From the NCBI GenBank assembly GCA_003956705.1, contig QZCP01000192.1:7282-71281 (forward strand): DNA of 64,000 nucleotides, given 5' to 3'. This stretch comes from Brevipalpus yothersi. Its lineage: Eukaryota; Arthropoda; Arachnida; Trombidiformes; Tenuipalpidae. The translations under genes and the position numbers were made by a program. The notes below the pieces were generated by a model. That model saw only the letters and a list, made by a program, of their open reading frames with translations, ran no database searches and was not told the origin of the DNA. Below are positions 46,292 to 61,554 of the stretch, in pieces (within the stretch, counting starts at the first letter, position 1; each line of letters opens with the position of its first letter).

Positions 46292-48373
46292 TCTTCTCAA
46301 GCAATGTGTATGCTTTTAAGATTGATAGAGGATATGCCAATGGATCATTTGGATCCACAGTTATGGGATCATAACTGTACATACAATCTCTTATTGACTT
46401 TTTTGGCTTCCGTTTCGATTAATTAGTTTGGAGATTATATTAAAATTGAAATTTAAATCGATCTTGGCTTTTTCTTTTCTTTCTCTCCACAAACACACAC
46501 ACACAACGCAGTTCGAATTACCTCATCATAACAGCATGTTGGGTGATGCAAATTCACTCTTGATAATGATAAAGTGATCTTGAACAAGAGAAAACTTGCT
46601 TCCTCGTTCTGGGTGCTTACATGCTTCGTCTATCTCTCTCAACTAAAATCAGAACAATTTGCCAAAACGATGATGCACTGGCCCCATCATCCATCATGAG
46701 CCTCATCATTCTGGGAAGACAAGAAGAAGAAGAAGAAGAAGAAAAAGAAAAGCAACAGCATTTACGCTATTCCAGTAGATTGCTACTTGATTATTTCATT
46801 TCGCTGATTTTTCCTCATTCATTGGTGCCGTTCATTAACATCACATATCCTTCACCCAGAGTTTTTTGGGAGAGAGAGAGAGAAAGATTGGGAAAGACGA
46901 TTTATGCCTTCGACCGGCCATGAACGGACCAAAACATTGATGCTGATCAGCAGTTTAGTTAGGTGAAGCTTTAGTAGCAACACACATCCACCAAAACTTC
47001 AATACGGTGTACACGGCTTGCTACTTCAAGACATTGCTGGACATTTTGTATGGATCAAAATGAGTAAACGATGAGTGAAATAAACTAATTTGATGATCAC
47101 TTGTATCATTTATCACTCTCATGAATATCATATCAGGGTGCTCCAGTTGGAACATTTGATTTTTTGAACGGGTTTCGGCTCAACGCCTTAAGTTAAGGCG
47201 ACTTTGAAAGTAGCATCTTTTACCTAATCATTGCTGGCCATGATCTCTCTCTTTTCTTCCTTTTTTCTCTCTCCTCTTGATCTAAGGACTCAAGCAACTG
47301 GTCAAGATGAAGACTCGATGGCTAACATCCTGGCCCTTAATCCTGTTTGTCATTTAAACGATTCCCTTAAGCTTGTATCTTGAAAGTGTAACACGGTAAA
47401 GACAGGATATGTACTGATGGCATCAGCCACTTTTAAATGAGCTGAATTCAATTCAGTCCAACATACTGATTATCACTCAAAATATGTGCCACTGTGATAC
47501 ATGCCAATCGATTAATTTACTCTTACTCTGGTTACACGTCTTTGGACACATATGAGGATCTGAGAAGGGTGGGAAGTTCTCGAGGTGTACCTTGTATCGG
47601 TCAGAACTTATCCATCAATTTTGCAAGTATATAGCTTAATTATATGGGAAAAAAGATTATCTCCCTGTGTTGGTAGCATTTTGGGCACATTAGTTTATAT
47701 GGATTGATTCTATTGAGCTCAGAGACGAAAGGAGGTGCCAAATTTTGGGTTCTGATTAAAAAGTTTTAGCTTTCAAATGCTACTATGCCTGACATTTGAC
47801 GAAAGAAAAATGCCATAAAGGGTTAAAAATGTTTCTCATGTATTGATATTTGCTGGTAAAGTTCTGATATCCGTCTGTTTTTTGTGAACGGAATTCAAAA
47901 ATTCGTTCAATTTCCTCCAACACACAAGTCAATATCCGTTTCCTGACAATGGATAAAATACTAGCCATCATTGATGACTGATGCGAACAACTGATGAGTT
48001 TTATCCATGTCTTTGAACTTATATCATCATCGGATTTCCTCCTCGGTCATCATTGATTTAATGAATGGATTGTATTCAGCCATGGAAGTGATAATGAGCC
48101 ATCATTGATCAAGCACACAGTTAGGTGTTCAAGAGGAGGGAATAAAAGATTCGAAATATTTTACAGGATATGAGATCTTTTCAAAGTTTTCCACATAATG
48201 ACCAAACAAAGTGTGGACATAATGATGACACTGAGCCGGATAATGTTTGCCCCCAAAATCAGTCATCTTGGTAGCGTATTTGATTGTGGCACGTGAATAT
48301 AATTTCAAAATAGTTAGCAAAATAGTGGTAAGCCTGACGATCGGATGGGCTAGGGTTGCCTCGTTAGGATCAT
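46292..48373 (-). other. Candidate minus-strand exons of an unidentified gene
   Basis: Three stretches look coding. The first, 48373..48165, has acceptor TTCAAG and donor CCT|GTAAAA and encodes DPNEATLAHPIVRLT, then YPAQCHHYVHTLFGHY. The second, about 47971..47783, encodes LTCVLEEIERIFEF and KYQYMRNIFNPLWHF before a stop. The third, 46374..46292, has acceptor TACAG and donor A|GTAAAT and encodes DPNDPLAYPLSILKAYTLL. The first and third share a DPN(D/E)...LA(Y/H)P pattern. I cannot join them into one frame with confidence and recognise no family. They may be parts of one gene, separate remnants, or chance. Confidence 0.25.
47184..47200. repeat. Short perfect palindrome
   Basis: CGCCTTAA and TTAAGGCG flank a single G, giving a 17-base symmetric element. 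Confidence 0.8.
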
Positions 48374-49676
48374 CTTGAAGAAGAGAGAGAGAGAAATAAA
48401 ATAAGTGTACATGAAAACATTTAGGCTGGAAAATTGTGTGTGTGTGCACTTATTCACTCATCAAGCGGGCTGGAAGGGGGTTGCCTCTCTCTAACCGGAC
48501 TTAAAGTGACCTACCGGTAAAGGAATATAAGGGAATAAGAAGAGAAGAAGAAAAATAAAAAGCAAAGAGAGAGAGAGAGAGAGAAAGATGAGGATCCCGA
48601 AGAGACCCAATTCATGGCGGTAAATTTTTCTTCTTCTTCTTCATCTTGTTCTTCTTCTTACTTCGTTCTGGTGAGAGATTGCTCCTTATCGTTGGATAAG
48701 TAAAAAAGGATGGACGATCAAAGGGGCCGGATGAGTGGATAGCTCGGGTGATGATGTTGAGTGGATTGAAGAGAGAAGAAGAGAGAGAGAAGACTTTAAA
48801 AATTTGACCTAGATATTAGCGGTGGTAAAGAATTAAAAGTTATGTGAGTGTGTATGTGTGCTGTATGGGATGATGGGGATTGATGTTTCACATGTGGGTG
48901 GCTTGGTGATGAGATGAAAAGAGTAGCCCGCAGATTGGCCTATTCTGGCATTGCATGGATCTGTTAAAGTGTGTGCGTATGTGTGACACTGAATTGTTGG
49001 TAGTGAACTTGGCAATCAAAAGCTCTTCCACCCACTTGGAGGAAGAAGATGGTGTATGTTGAGATAGAATGAGAGAGATAAATGTGATCATAAAAGAAGC
49101 AAAGATATTCGAAGTGTGAAAATTTGAGGACTATTCAGTTTACAGTTAGTATTGACTGCTACTACTGCTACTACATCAAATTGGATTTAATCGAGCTTTA
49201 ATGATGGACTGTGTGTGCATGTGTATGATTGTTTGCACATTTTATGCGTTCGGAAAGGTAGATTTAAGTTGGAGGGGGAAGATAATTCAGATTGTCACAA
49301 TTAAAATAGAGATAGTCGATGAAATTTGGACAAAATTCTCCACAAAGTTAATCCGATCTTAATCTAGTAGTAACAGGTCTTCCATGAGATAAGGAATGAT
49401 TCAAAGAGTTGAGAGCTTAGATGGAGAGGAAAAATTCTCAAAGTTCCTTAATGAGAAATGTTTCCAACTGAATTGCATCCACTTTCTCAATACTTTCCCC
49501 ATCTAAAACAATGTCTACCATCAGAGCATATTGTAAACGATCTTTTGTATTGCATAACTTTTTGTTTTATTTTCTCTCTCTTATTGTGTGTCTCATTTCG
49601 ATTGTCATTTGTCTCATCAGACTCTTTTCACATCTAACACTGATTGAAAGTGCACAAATATTTAAAGTATTCAAAG

Positions 49677-49678
<2 letters not shown>

Positions 49679-49738
<60 letters not shown>
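49679..49738. repeat. (CT)n microsatellite
   Basis: Perfect CT run of about 60 bases. Confidence 0.97.
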
Positions 49739-49742
<4 letters not shown>

Positions 49743-52473
49743 GATGGTGATCTTTGAATCTTAATCTTAATCTTTCTTAAATAATTGTGGATAAAACTTT
49801 TCCTCGAATACCTTAAATGACTTCAGAGAACTCATGATCACTTTGAAATGGATATCGAACAAAATTAACTAAAATTTTCAGTTATCATGTGAGAAAAGAT
49901 CAGCTATCATGAGTGAGGAAGAGATGGTTGATTTGATTCATTCCTTTATGTAGTGTCACTTATTCCTAAAAATGTCTTTATTTCCCAAATGATCATTCGC
50001 AAATGATTAATATTAAGATGCCAAAAAATGGCCTGTCAAGCAGATTTGAAAATTATCAACCAAACTCATTTTCTCTTCAATCCTTTCATCTGTTCTCTCT
50101 TCATTTCAAGTTGTATTAGTGATCACATACACATACACGATCAGGAGCCTAATTTTAATTTTCATGAGATTCCAAATTTTCCTTATTCCTTTCAGTATCA
50201 ACAAGGTTTCAAAAATTGTCACGTTCATTGGACAATGTTGTCGATTGTGTATAAAAAAAAGGAAAATATTTCGTCAACATATGCACAAATTTTATGAAAT
50301 ATTTACAGCTATGACATGAGAGACGTTTTGAAGTGAACAAATTTTGATGAAACACACATCATTGTCATTCAATTTAGCTGAAAAATTTTCGCCAAAAAGA
50401 GGTGATCAAAAAATTTGGGTCAATATTTTAATCGGAACAATATAAAAAAATGACCACCACTATCAAGTGTTTGATTCATTTAAGGCAATAATGAAAAGAG
50501 AAAAAAAAACAATATATGTACAGGTATATATGAAAAATCATTACTAAATTTTTCTAATCACCCTGAAGCTGTCCATTTTGTAAATCCAATTATTGACCAT
50601 TCATTTTGTGTTTTAAGTGTGTTCCTTTAACTAATGGCTATCGATTGGATGCCCGTGAAAACCAGTTAAATGAAAAATTTGGCACTTTTTTTTCAGTCTA
50701 TCACTTTGTAGCCCATGTTTTTTATTTTTTTATTCACCAAAATATAGTTCAAAAAAGTAAAACGAATATTGTAACATCAAAAAATTTAATACTTCTTCTC
50801 CGATCATTTATGTTTATGTAGGACCCGATAAATGAATGAATGAGCATCAAATTTTGGAAAAGATGAGATCAAATATGGGACCAATGAAAGAAATGATCAA
50901 ACACTATTTGCTATCTAATATTTGTAATCATTGATAATCGATAATCGAAAAATGATGCATTTTGAACGATAAATATGCCTAAAAGGACTCGTGTCACACG
51001 AAATGGTCAAGAAGAAAAAATTATCTCGAACTTCAAATTCGAATAGCTTGACCAACATATACACTAAAATTAATACTTATTTTTGTGTAACAAGCCTCTT
51101 AAAATATGACCAATTTCATTTATGCTCATAGTTACCGATCACACATAAACACTTATACTCGAAAAATTTTTCCAAAATACATGTGAGTATGTGTAACGGT
51201 ACTTGTTAGTTGATGAATATACATCCATAATGATCGGAAAAAGTTGGCCAAATGAGGCCAGGTTCAATCTTTCCTCTACCAATTTGATATTTCTAACACT
51301 CCCACCCTCTTATTCACTGCCACCACCATCACCACTACCTCTACTTCTACCATCACCACCAATACTTGCCACCATATAGTCATCATCATAATCATCTCTC
51401 TCTCTCTCTTTTCGTGATTACTTTTGACAATTGTTACGATTGCTATGATTTTCTCAACAACTGATTTTCACTGGCCCATTGTGCCAACGAATGATCTAAT
51501 ATTGTGTTTGATTATTCTCTCTCTCTTAGCCCATTCAAAAAGTCTCAATTCAACGTTATTCGCTAACTACGAATTGTTGGTCCACACACCACTATTCATA
51601 TGGTGACGATCGAAGTGGACCAAATGAGTGGTCCACACACAAGTGAATGTTGATTGTGTATATGTGTGTGTAAAAAAGGGAAGATCAAATGTAGTGTGAA
51701 CAACAACAAAAGGTGGGGGGGGGGGTTCGCCAGTCTGATTGATCTTGATTTTGTTAAATGAATGAAGAAGAAGGAGGTAGAGAGAATGAGTATTGAAGAA
51801 TGAATGAATGGAGCAATGAATAAGTGTGTGTGTGTGGTGTGTGTGTGTGTGTATGTGAAGTGGTCAAGAGAGTAATTTAAGAAGAAAGATAGATTAGAAG
51901 GAAGAACAAAGATTGAGTGGAAGAATAAGAAAGATAGAGAAAGAGAGAGAGAGGAAAGGGTATAAAGAAAGATACCAGGATAGTGATCAGACCTTGAACC
52001 CAATTGATAACTTTGTCCCTAAGTACATACAAAATGCGAGTGAACCACTTATACATACACATACAGACAGTGGTTATGAGAATAAAAATTTTGGGGTGGT
52101 TAAAGGAAGGTGGTTATTTAAATGACTTTTCTTTCGATGAAGAGAGAGAAAGAGAATGAATATATATGTACATGCATGTATAAGATATATCTGATGAATA
52201 TATATTTTTTTTTCTTTCTCACATTTCGCTTTCGCTTTCTAGCATGCATCATGAAACGCGTGCTGACCATTTGAGTGTACACAAAAAAGGGTTTTTTCAA
52301 ATAATTGCAAATAGCTTGCAGCAACCTGGAACCAAAAATTCTGTCAGTATATTTATGTGTATATGTGTAGAAAAATTATCAAAAAAGATTTTTCTCATCA
52401 TTTCGAAAAATTCAATCCTCAACAGTGACAAGCAGGTAGATCCGCTCGAAGGGAAAAATAAGAAATCTCTATC

Positions 52474-52477
<4 letters not shown>

Positions 52478-52505
<28 letters not shown>
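52478..52505. repeat. (GA)n microsatellite
   Basis: GA run of about 28 bases. Confidence 0.95.
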
Positions 52506-52509
<4 letters not shown>

Positions 52510-53652
52510 AAGAAAAACCATCGAGTATGGAAGCACGTTCTCAACAGAACGATTATGGATAGAGAAGAAGTTCCAATCATGGGAGTGATATAATATATAC
52601 ACAAAAATGTATATATACACATACCCACATTCAGTTGCCAAAATATAAAGACAAGGAAGATTCGCATGAAAAATACACTTTTTTTGAACAGGGAAATTCT
52701 ACTTTTTTCCCGCTTCTCGAAGAAATCTTGTCTTCCATCTTTCCTTTCCATTCCATTCCATTCTCTCTCTCTCTCTTTAACTATCTATACCTCCCCCTTC
52801 TCAGATATTCTACTTTTTTCCCCTCGACTCCTTCGATATTGACCTTGAATCCGTTTCGGAATATACCCCATCGGCCATCAATCGACCATTTGAAAATTTT
52901 CCGCGCTCACTTACTTGAATACATGATTACTTAATATAGCGAGTCTAAGCATCAGATGCCTTCAGGGTATTCAGAATATTTGATACTGTTGCATGAACCC
53001 GGACCACAAAAAAAAAATGCTTTCGATAATCATCATGATCTGTTAACGATTCGCTTGTCGCCTAAGCCTGTTGATTATATCGTTCCTTTTCGTACTTTAT
53101 TTTGTTACTTGGAATACTAATCATCATTCAGTCATTCCTTAATCCTTAAACATAATCAACATGTTCACTCTGCTGCAAGCCAAAAACATGAACATAAATT
53201 TTATCAATAAAAGTGCTCTCTCTCTCTCTCTCTCTCTTTCTCTTTCCCAAATTTTGTCAATATAGACACATTATTTTTTGATCAATTCATTTATATGTAC
53301 ACTGACAAATTGGTGGGAAAAAATATTTACCAATTGCGATAATCTATTGATAGCAATGCAAATTAACCGCAAACATCCGTTGATTATCATAAACTTTGAC
53401 AATATGTACTCATAGTGGTGTGTTATTTTGTGGAACCAGAGAAGAGAGAGAGAGAGAGAACATTCAAAGTAAATTATTTGCTCTCAAGAAAATCGATGGT
53501 AAATTGAGTGCACAATCCATCACCATCACTCTAATCATGTTTCAATTTATACTTTATCTCTCTCTCTTCCATGTCACCATGAAACTAATTTTGTTTCCAT
53601 CCTTCACAGTATACACTTTTCCATAGGTCTTTTGAACTATCTTCACTTCATA

Positions 53653-53655
<3 letters not shown>

Positions 53656-53704
<49 letters not shown>
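53656..53704. repeat. (CT)n microsatellite
   Basis: Perfect CT run of about 49 bases. Confidence 0.97.
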
Positions 53705-53707
<3 letters not shown>

Positions 53708-54852
53708 CTTCCATCCTCGTGTATATCTCTTCAATCATCCACTGGAGCAATTTTAATTTGAACTAGATTGAATCTCAATTTTTCTTTTTCCATCACATCA
53801 TCAACATCAAAGGAATTCATCTCTATCAATCACAAATCCCAAATATCAAGCTCAATATTGCCATAGAAATTTGATGATGAAGAGAATCCATGAGCCAAGT
53901 GTTGATAGATGGTACATGTAAGAAGTATCAGCCGAAAAATAAAACAAAACTACCCGAGAGATACATCCTTTCTGATAATCTTTGATTCACTTCGTTCAAT
54001 CGAAAAGTATGTGTCCATGTGTGTGAGATATGTATTCATGTGAGGACAAACATCGTTTCTATACATCGTTCATCACGATGAATATACACACCTAATAGGA
54101 TTCACCAGCTCTGCTTAGGCTTTTCGATCCTTTATTTTTCATGGTAATCGTATGAATCCTATGAATATATATCTCCTCTCAAATACACTCCTCTCCATCC
54201 ATCGAGCTATCCAAATGCAACCATGTCACTTGTCGATTCTATGGAAAACTCGGGTAAAAGTATCGAAAATTCCCCAGAAACTAGTATGACCTATGCAGTA
54301 TACTATCGCATCATCTGATGAATTACATAATGTACACTGTATCATCTCGTTTGGAATTCAAGATTTTTTTTTCTGCCAATTTCTCTCATGCTCGATATGT
54401 ATTCCTAGTGGAAGTGTATGGAAGGTTCTCACATTAATGTGAGTGCTCAAAATAAATCTTTGAACTCACCAATAATCTGGATGCTAGATGATAGGTAAAG
54501 GCCAATGTGCCCAATGATGTTGGTGATATTTTCGATGATTTCACATGTTTATCTGGTTTTTCGATGAGAGGAAGTCAAAAAAAGAGGCTTATGTAAGCAG
54601 TTTCTATTAGCGAATCTCTCTCTCAAGTAATCAAGTTCCGGTAAATAAAGCCATAGAGCTTGATAAATCTTCTTTTTCTTCTTCTTCTTCGTCTTCTCAA
54701 TCCGGATGTCTTATCCAATTGATTATTTTCAAGGCTAGATAATTTACAAGGACAATCAATTGATTACCTCGCATCAATCGATCTGTTTACCCGAAATGAA
54801 GTTCGCTCATCTTGAATGTTTTTCATGATAATCGCATTAATTGAGCTCTTAT

Positions 54853-54854
<2 letters not shown>

Positions 54855-54917
<63 letters not shown>
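54855..54917. repeat. (GA)n microsatellite
   Basis: Perfect GA run of about 63 bases. Confidence 0.97.
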
Positions 54918-54924
<7 letters not shown>

Positions 54925-56638
54925 TCTCACAATTTTCCATGAAAAGAAAGATAATTTCATTTTTTTTTCTCCACCAAATTCACTAAATCAGCTTATCGTT
55001 TTGTCGTTGATGTTCAGAACATAATATTTGAATTAGTGTCAAAATATGTTTTGAAATTCTCAAGACGAAAAAGAATCTCAGACAGCCCTAAGGTATGAGT
55101 GATACAACCTTTCAACCGAGAGCCTTCATCATCTTGTACAAAAAATATATTGTTCTGAAAAATAAACATTCTCTCTCTCTGGAAGCGTCACAAGTGAGAA
55201 GAATAACGATCATTCCGGACGTAATACGATATCATGCTGATGGAAAGGAAAAAGAATCTGAGAAATGTTTGAAGAAGATATAAAGAAGAAAGAAAGAGAT
55301 AGAGAGCAGAAAAATGTCGAGAAAATCGATAAATCGATATATTCTGGGTATTTCGGTTGGTTTAATCTCTCATGGGAATCGAGGTAAAAAGACTCATCTT
55401 CTCGTGTTTTATCTGGAAGTTCCATCAATCTATCTCTCCTCCATGCTCCCTTTGTTTTCAAAGAGAGATGCTGGGATGCATGTGCGTCATTGCAGAAAGA
55501 GAGTGAAAGAGAGAGAGAGAAGTAAAGATGCAGATAAAATGATACATCATTGAACAAAAGAAAGAGAGAGACCTGTTGATTCTGTTGCTCTTGACAATAT
55601 CCAGGTTTCAGGTTGGTAGTGAACCGTTATTCATGGGTGCAAACTATGGCGTATAGCATCAAATATGCATTACAAAATAATTACATCCAGTCAACGAGGG
55701 GTTCATCATCAGCTGATGATGTGCATCATTTCAGAGCAAAAAGGATGAAAAATTCATCTCCTCTTGTTGTATCTTCATTTGTAATACCTCTTTCAAATGG
55801 CTCTACTCTGGGGGGGGGGAAAGGTATTGGAATTGCTCTTCCCTCATCTATTTTAATCTCTATCACTATTGTTCAAGAGTGTCATCGTTCTGGTGAACAT
55901 GAGCATTCCATTTATTGCTAATATTTATATTCAATAACATTACGATTACATTCGAAATTCAATCCATTACTCTTATTTTGCTCACCATTTCAAATCTCTC
56001 CTCTCCTCTTTCCTCTCGTTTCTAAGCAATTATGAATATTCCTTTTTATCGATTGCCTCTTCCGATCAAAGATGGTCCCTTAAGAATATGTAAGTAACGT
56101 TGTTACTGATTAAATTCTTCAAGGCTAATACTGACGTTGATAAAAGGCTTCAAAAATAGTCTCTAGAATATCTTAACATTGAAAAAAAAACCTAAAAAAG
56201 CAAGATAAAGTAAGGTGAGGGATGAAAAAGAGCAACCTGAAGTGATGCACCTTCATGATTACCAGGTTTTGAGCATCTGAGAAGGAAAAAAAAGTAGTGG
56301 AAAAAGAAAGATGAACAAAGCTCTTGAGAGATAGAAAAATCAGAGAGAAAGAAAGAAAGAGAAAGAGAGAGAAGTTTCTGAAAAAGAGAACAGCTCTGGA
56401 AATACAGCAAGAAATTTGATTCTCATGGTATCCGATAAATTGTAGATCAACTTTTAAATCTCCACCATCATTGCTATTATCATCATCATGATGAAGTAAG
56501 AGAGAAATATATATATATATAAATTTTCTTCTCTGTCATCACTTCGAATCGATGATTATGTGATGCCGCCAAAAAGGAGGAGCAATCAAAGTTCTACTGT
56601 AAAAGTGATTTTTTGAAGGGGATGCTGAGCAGTGTTGA

Positions 56639-56641
<3 letters not shown>

Positions 56642-56681
<40 letters not shown>
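56642..56681. repeat. (CT)n microsatellite
   Basis: CT run of about 40 bases. Confidence 0.96.
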
Positions 56682-56690
<9 letters not shown>

Positions 56691-58596
56691 GATCGTTCTG
56701 TTATGGCAAAAAAATAGTAATCTATTTTCAAGTGTTTTGAAAACAATCAATTGAATTTGGAATCCCACTCTCTCACATTGCCTGTCAATGTGTTTTGATA
56801 GCCATTTCCATCCAGTTTGATTGCTTGGTGAAGAAAATCAATCATACACATTTCGGTGTGAGCACATCTCATCCGGCTTGAAAGCATGCTGACATATAAG
56901 AATCATTGTCAAGGTGAAGGTCTAAAGGATGGAAAGATCATGAGCAGGACTCAGAATCGATATTCCAGTTAATCTCTCTCTCTCTCTTCCTTTCATGCTT
57001 TTAGGTTATTCTCTCTCTCATGTGAGCAACATCGTTCTTGAGCATTCCATTGGAGCATGATCATGATTGCAAAATGTTCAGCTAGTAGTGAAACTATATC
57101 GTTCTGTATATACACATAATGCTTCAGGCTTTGAGCATTTCATCTTCATACACACAGTTGTATGAACAAGAATAAGGGCACATGTTTGTTGAATTGAAAA
57201 ACGAGAGAGATAGATTGAATCTTTAATTGAAATGATCAAAAGAATCGATTTTACCGGAGGAAAATAGGTAGAAAGTATAGCATTGAAATATAAAGTGCAT
57301 CGACCTCCTCCACTTTTTGCTAGGGAATAAAAAAACTTGAGCCTCACAAAAGTCATGCAAGCCCAGGCAAGCGATAGAGAAAGAGAAGGGAAAATCCTAC
57401 CAAAAAATGTCCATTTTTTGAATCTTTTGACTGGTAACTCAAGAGATCTTAACCAGATTGTGTGAACGAAAAGATCTTTCCACATAGAAAAGAAAGCTGT
57501 AATTCTGTGTTAATCTCTACACATTTACATGAGAAGATAGATTTCAGTTTACCAGCTAGCTACCAACTATGTGGCCCACTATTTTTGACCACTTTTTAGC
57601 TGGTATTTTGAGCTCATTTTGGCGCGCTCCACACACTTTCCATTATTTCCACTCCTCTTATCCATCACACCAGAATTCCCGCTTTCCAACCGCTTTCACA
57701 TTCTTACCCGATGTCTAGTGGACAGTGAAAAAAAGGTCATGGAATGGTCAAAGAATTGTAAATCGCCTCTTCTTCTTCTTCTTTCCAAAGTCTTTCATCA
57801 ATCCTCTCTCCATACCAGGCCATTTCGGACGATGTACTTTGGCCTCCTCTGAGTCCTCGTACATCATAACCACCTCTCGTCCGCCTTATTCGTGTTATTG
57901 AGTGGTGCTGATCTCCACTTGAGTAGCCAACACCAAAAGATGAACATCACTGATTGGACTCTTTTTCGATGGGAAAAAGTGGCAAAACTTAGGACCAGGG
58001 GACCAAGAGGGGGGAGGAAAGATAGACATGTCCACCTTCCATAGACTTTACTTGGCTTCTCTTTTTGCCCCTTTTCTCTCTCTCTCTCTCTCTCTCTTCA
58101 TAGCTTCCGAACTCTCAAATTTCGGAAACGAGCCCAGACTATAGTCCAAGTACAGCGAGAGTCCAATAACCTGTGGTCACTTTTTTTTTCGCTGCCAACC
58201 GAAAAGTAGTGACCCTTTCAGTTGGCGAGGTCACTCAGAAGAATGGCTCCTTACATACAGTGTTTCTAATGATATACAGCAGACGTTTTTCTGGCATGTT
58301 TTTATTCCCCTTTCCTGCTGAGGAATAGGGACTTCTTCTTCTTTGAGGCCATCGCCATGGGATTACACTGAGCTCCAGTTCAAATGGTCCAGTGAGAAAA
58401 TGAAATGTTATGGTCAGTGGTTGAGTTGTAAAATGGGTTTCTCTGAGTCCGAAAGAGAGAGGAGGGAAAGCTCATAGGCCTGTGGAGATGGAGGCCAAAA
58501 AAAGATCGTTCAATGTTCAGAATATCTATCTTATGTTGCCTTCTTAGTAAGAGGCCACATTTGACCGGGACAGGTCAAGCAAATCGTTTTTCCTTC

Positions 58597-58627
<31 letters not shown>

Positions 58628-59198
58628 CTCTAGGTTCTCCTTTAGACCATGTCGATGTCCATTTTCTGACAATAAAGTGCCACTGAATTAACTGTCTTTG
58701 CTCAAAGGCCTTACTTGACTTCACCTCTCTGTGTGTATGTGTTTGGCCAGTTTTTCGGATACCTTTTTTATTTTTCTATTCCATTCAATTCACAATCTTT
58801 AAAATAGTATTGAGGGTCCATTTTTCATTCAAACTATCGCTTCTTCCATGTCATTGGGCACAATTGTGATTGGAATTTGTACGAAAGTTTTGTAAAATTA
58901 ATCGATACTCAAAAATTACATGAAAAGATTTTCTTCTCCTCTCTTCTCCGTTTTCATTCGAAAAATACAAGTAAAAGCAAGAATTTCATTGAAACAGTCT
59001 TTTCAAGCTCATCTCTCTCTCTCGCACTTTTTCATGAACACTGCTAGTAAATTAGATAGAAAAGAGCATCTTTCACAAAAGTCATCCACAATTTATGGAC
59101 TTTTCTCAGCAAGACGTTCAATTGGCGAGAAAAAAAATATCAGCTCAAAAATTTGTCCTGATTTTTGCTGCTAGTGGACACATTGTACACGTATACTG

Positions 59199-59201
<3 letters not shown>

Positions 59202-59268
<67 letters not shown>
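59202..59268. repeat. (GA)n microsatellite
   Basis: Perfect GA run of about 67 bases. Confidence 0.97.
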
Positions 59269-59271
<3 letters not shown>

Positions 59272-61552
59272 GGTCCAAATTTTTTGACTTGTAAGTGGCT
59301 TCTCTGGTTGCTTTGGCTGCTCTTGCTTTCCAATTCGACTGTCAAAATCATGGCCATCAATCGTGGGTCTAGTGGCCATCAGCCGAGTGAACAAGTGATG
59401 CGGATGCGAGTGACATGTCCTGGAATAAACACACACACACATATCCACACACTGGATGTAAGAGAGGAAGAAGGAGGAAGAGGCGGAGGAGGCAAGAGAG
59501 GAAAGATGAGACATTAGCTTGAGGATGGAGATGAAGAAAAGGAATATGTTGTTGCAAGATTTGGACAGTTTTCCAAGAAACACTGGATCCCTGGATCTCT
59601 TTCGAGACCATCAGTTTGGCAGATGCTCAGTGATTAGAATCGAAATAATTCCATCATGGACTAGCAAGCAGAGAGAGAAAGAGAGGAATTCTGCTGTTAA
59701 TTCTGTATTCAAGATAGATTGGAGGAAGTTAGAGTGAATAGTTAGAGAGAGAAAGAAAGCAAGTAAGTAACGATAGTTGTTAATAATGCAAAAAAACAGT
59801 CAATTGATAAATTTTCAGTTACTTGACCATGGACATGGCGGGTATCATCTTGTTTTATTGGTCAATTTGATGAGTTCATTAGTTTTTCTTGGCGATAATC
59901 GATAGATGCATCTTAATTTGGATATCGGTAAGGCACATATCGGCGAACAGATCGATTTGTAACTAACGTTTATTGCTAATTTCGGTTTCGATTGCTGTCA
60001 TGTATTTAGAGCAGAATTTGAATACTGATAACGATGGTAATGGTGAGAGAGAGGAAAAAATTGATATAATAAAAAGTAGACAGATTATTTCCTTCTCTTC
60101 ACGCACATTTGCTCGTAAAAGTGGAACCAAATTTAAATGGAGATGCTTTCAAAAACGATGGAATAACAATAAGTAGCTGTACTACAGGATGATCATTTGC
60201 AATGATGTCAAATTAGTGAATGAAACTGATTGAATGGGGTAAAGTGAAAGAGAGCGAGAGAGAGAGAGAGTGAAGATCAGGATGGAATAGTTATTATGAG
60301 GTGATGTGACAAAGAAAGAAAATGATGCAGTTTTGAGTTGGTGTGTGTGTGTGACAATATGGATGTGGAATGAAAGAACAATAAGAACGAGGTTAGAGAG
60401 AGAGAATATCTGAGAGAGGATAAGTGTTGAGATGAGAATTTAGGTTTAAATCGGTGTCTTGGAAAGATGAGTTTTTCGCATCGTTCGTGATTAGGATGAC
60501 TTGAAACTGATTCAATTGGAAAACGTTGAGAAAAGTACGACTTTTACATCTCTCTCTCTCTCTCTCTCTTTCTCTCTTTTTTTTGAAACGCTCTGATTAT
60601 GATCACTGTTCGGCCGCCGTGAATTCGAACGATCCTGTTGTTTTTGACGCCTTACGATGGCCAATATCGGCCAAGTTCGGCTAGATAAATACACCATTCA
60701 GTATGAGATCTGTTTATCGAAGCGATCATTTTTAAACTCATCTCAAGCATCGCGATTGTCTTCATTTCACTCGGTTACATCATAAGTGAGAGGAAAGAGA
60801 GAGAGGAGAAAGTTTGGGTATCAAGAGGTAATGAAGAACGAGGTTCAAATTAGCCTAAAAAGAGTGGGGAAGAGAAAGAGAAAAAGAGAGAGGAAAGGGA
60901 AGAGAGATGAAAAAAATAATGAACCGAATCAGTGAATCTGCTGCTTTTTGATTCTCTCTCACTATTTAATGCCACTTCTACCATGTGTTGAAGGAAAGGG
61001 AAAAGAGAGTAAAAAAAGAGAGAGAGAGAGGAACGAAAAAACGAAGCCCAAATAACAATAACGTTGCAAGCCAAACGAGAGATAAAAAAGAGAGAAAAGA
61101 TTCATGAGGAAAGAGAGTCTCTCTTTCTCTCTCTCTCTCGCTCTCTCTCTCTCTTGATGATTACTAAAAAATAGAGTTTCATGAGGAGGAGAGAGACTTA
61201 GGTGTGATGAAGGCGCGAAAGCTGGAGAGAGAGAGAGAGAGAAAGCCGAATGATTATTACAGGATTCAGCGAGGCTTGTCGCAAAGATATTTCGGTGGAC
61301 TTTTTTTCTTTCTCTTCTCAACTTGGCCAGCTTCCTGTTGATTGTGGCAGGTCCTCTTGGTGGACGGCCTTGGACTGTGTGTGAGTTGATAATAATAAGC
61401 GGAAAGAGAAGTGAGATGCTCCGGCAACCAAGCCCGTGAAAGTCCGTAGAAAGTGGCCGCTTTCGTAAGGTCCGTTCCGAAGAAACCACTGCTTTTTGGT
61501 TGCCAAAAAACTTTCACAGACCGGTAATTTGAATATAAGGCCAGGGGCCTGT

Positions 61553-61554
<2 letters not shown>

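Noticed and set aside
59140..59583. 147-codon minus-strand frame through the GA tract
   Set aside because: The core is (SL)n from the microsatellite; no real coding signal outside it.
60962..61489. 175-codon minus-strand frame
   Set aside because: Long only because GA/CT-rich DNA rarely yields stops in this frame; no domain and strong compositional bias.
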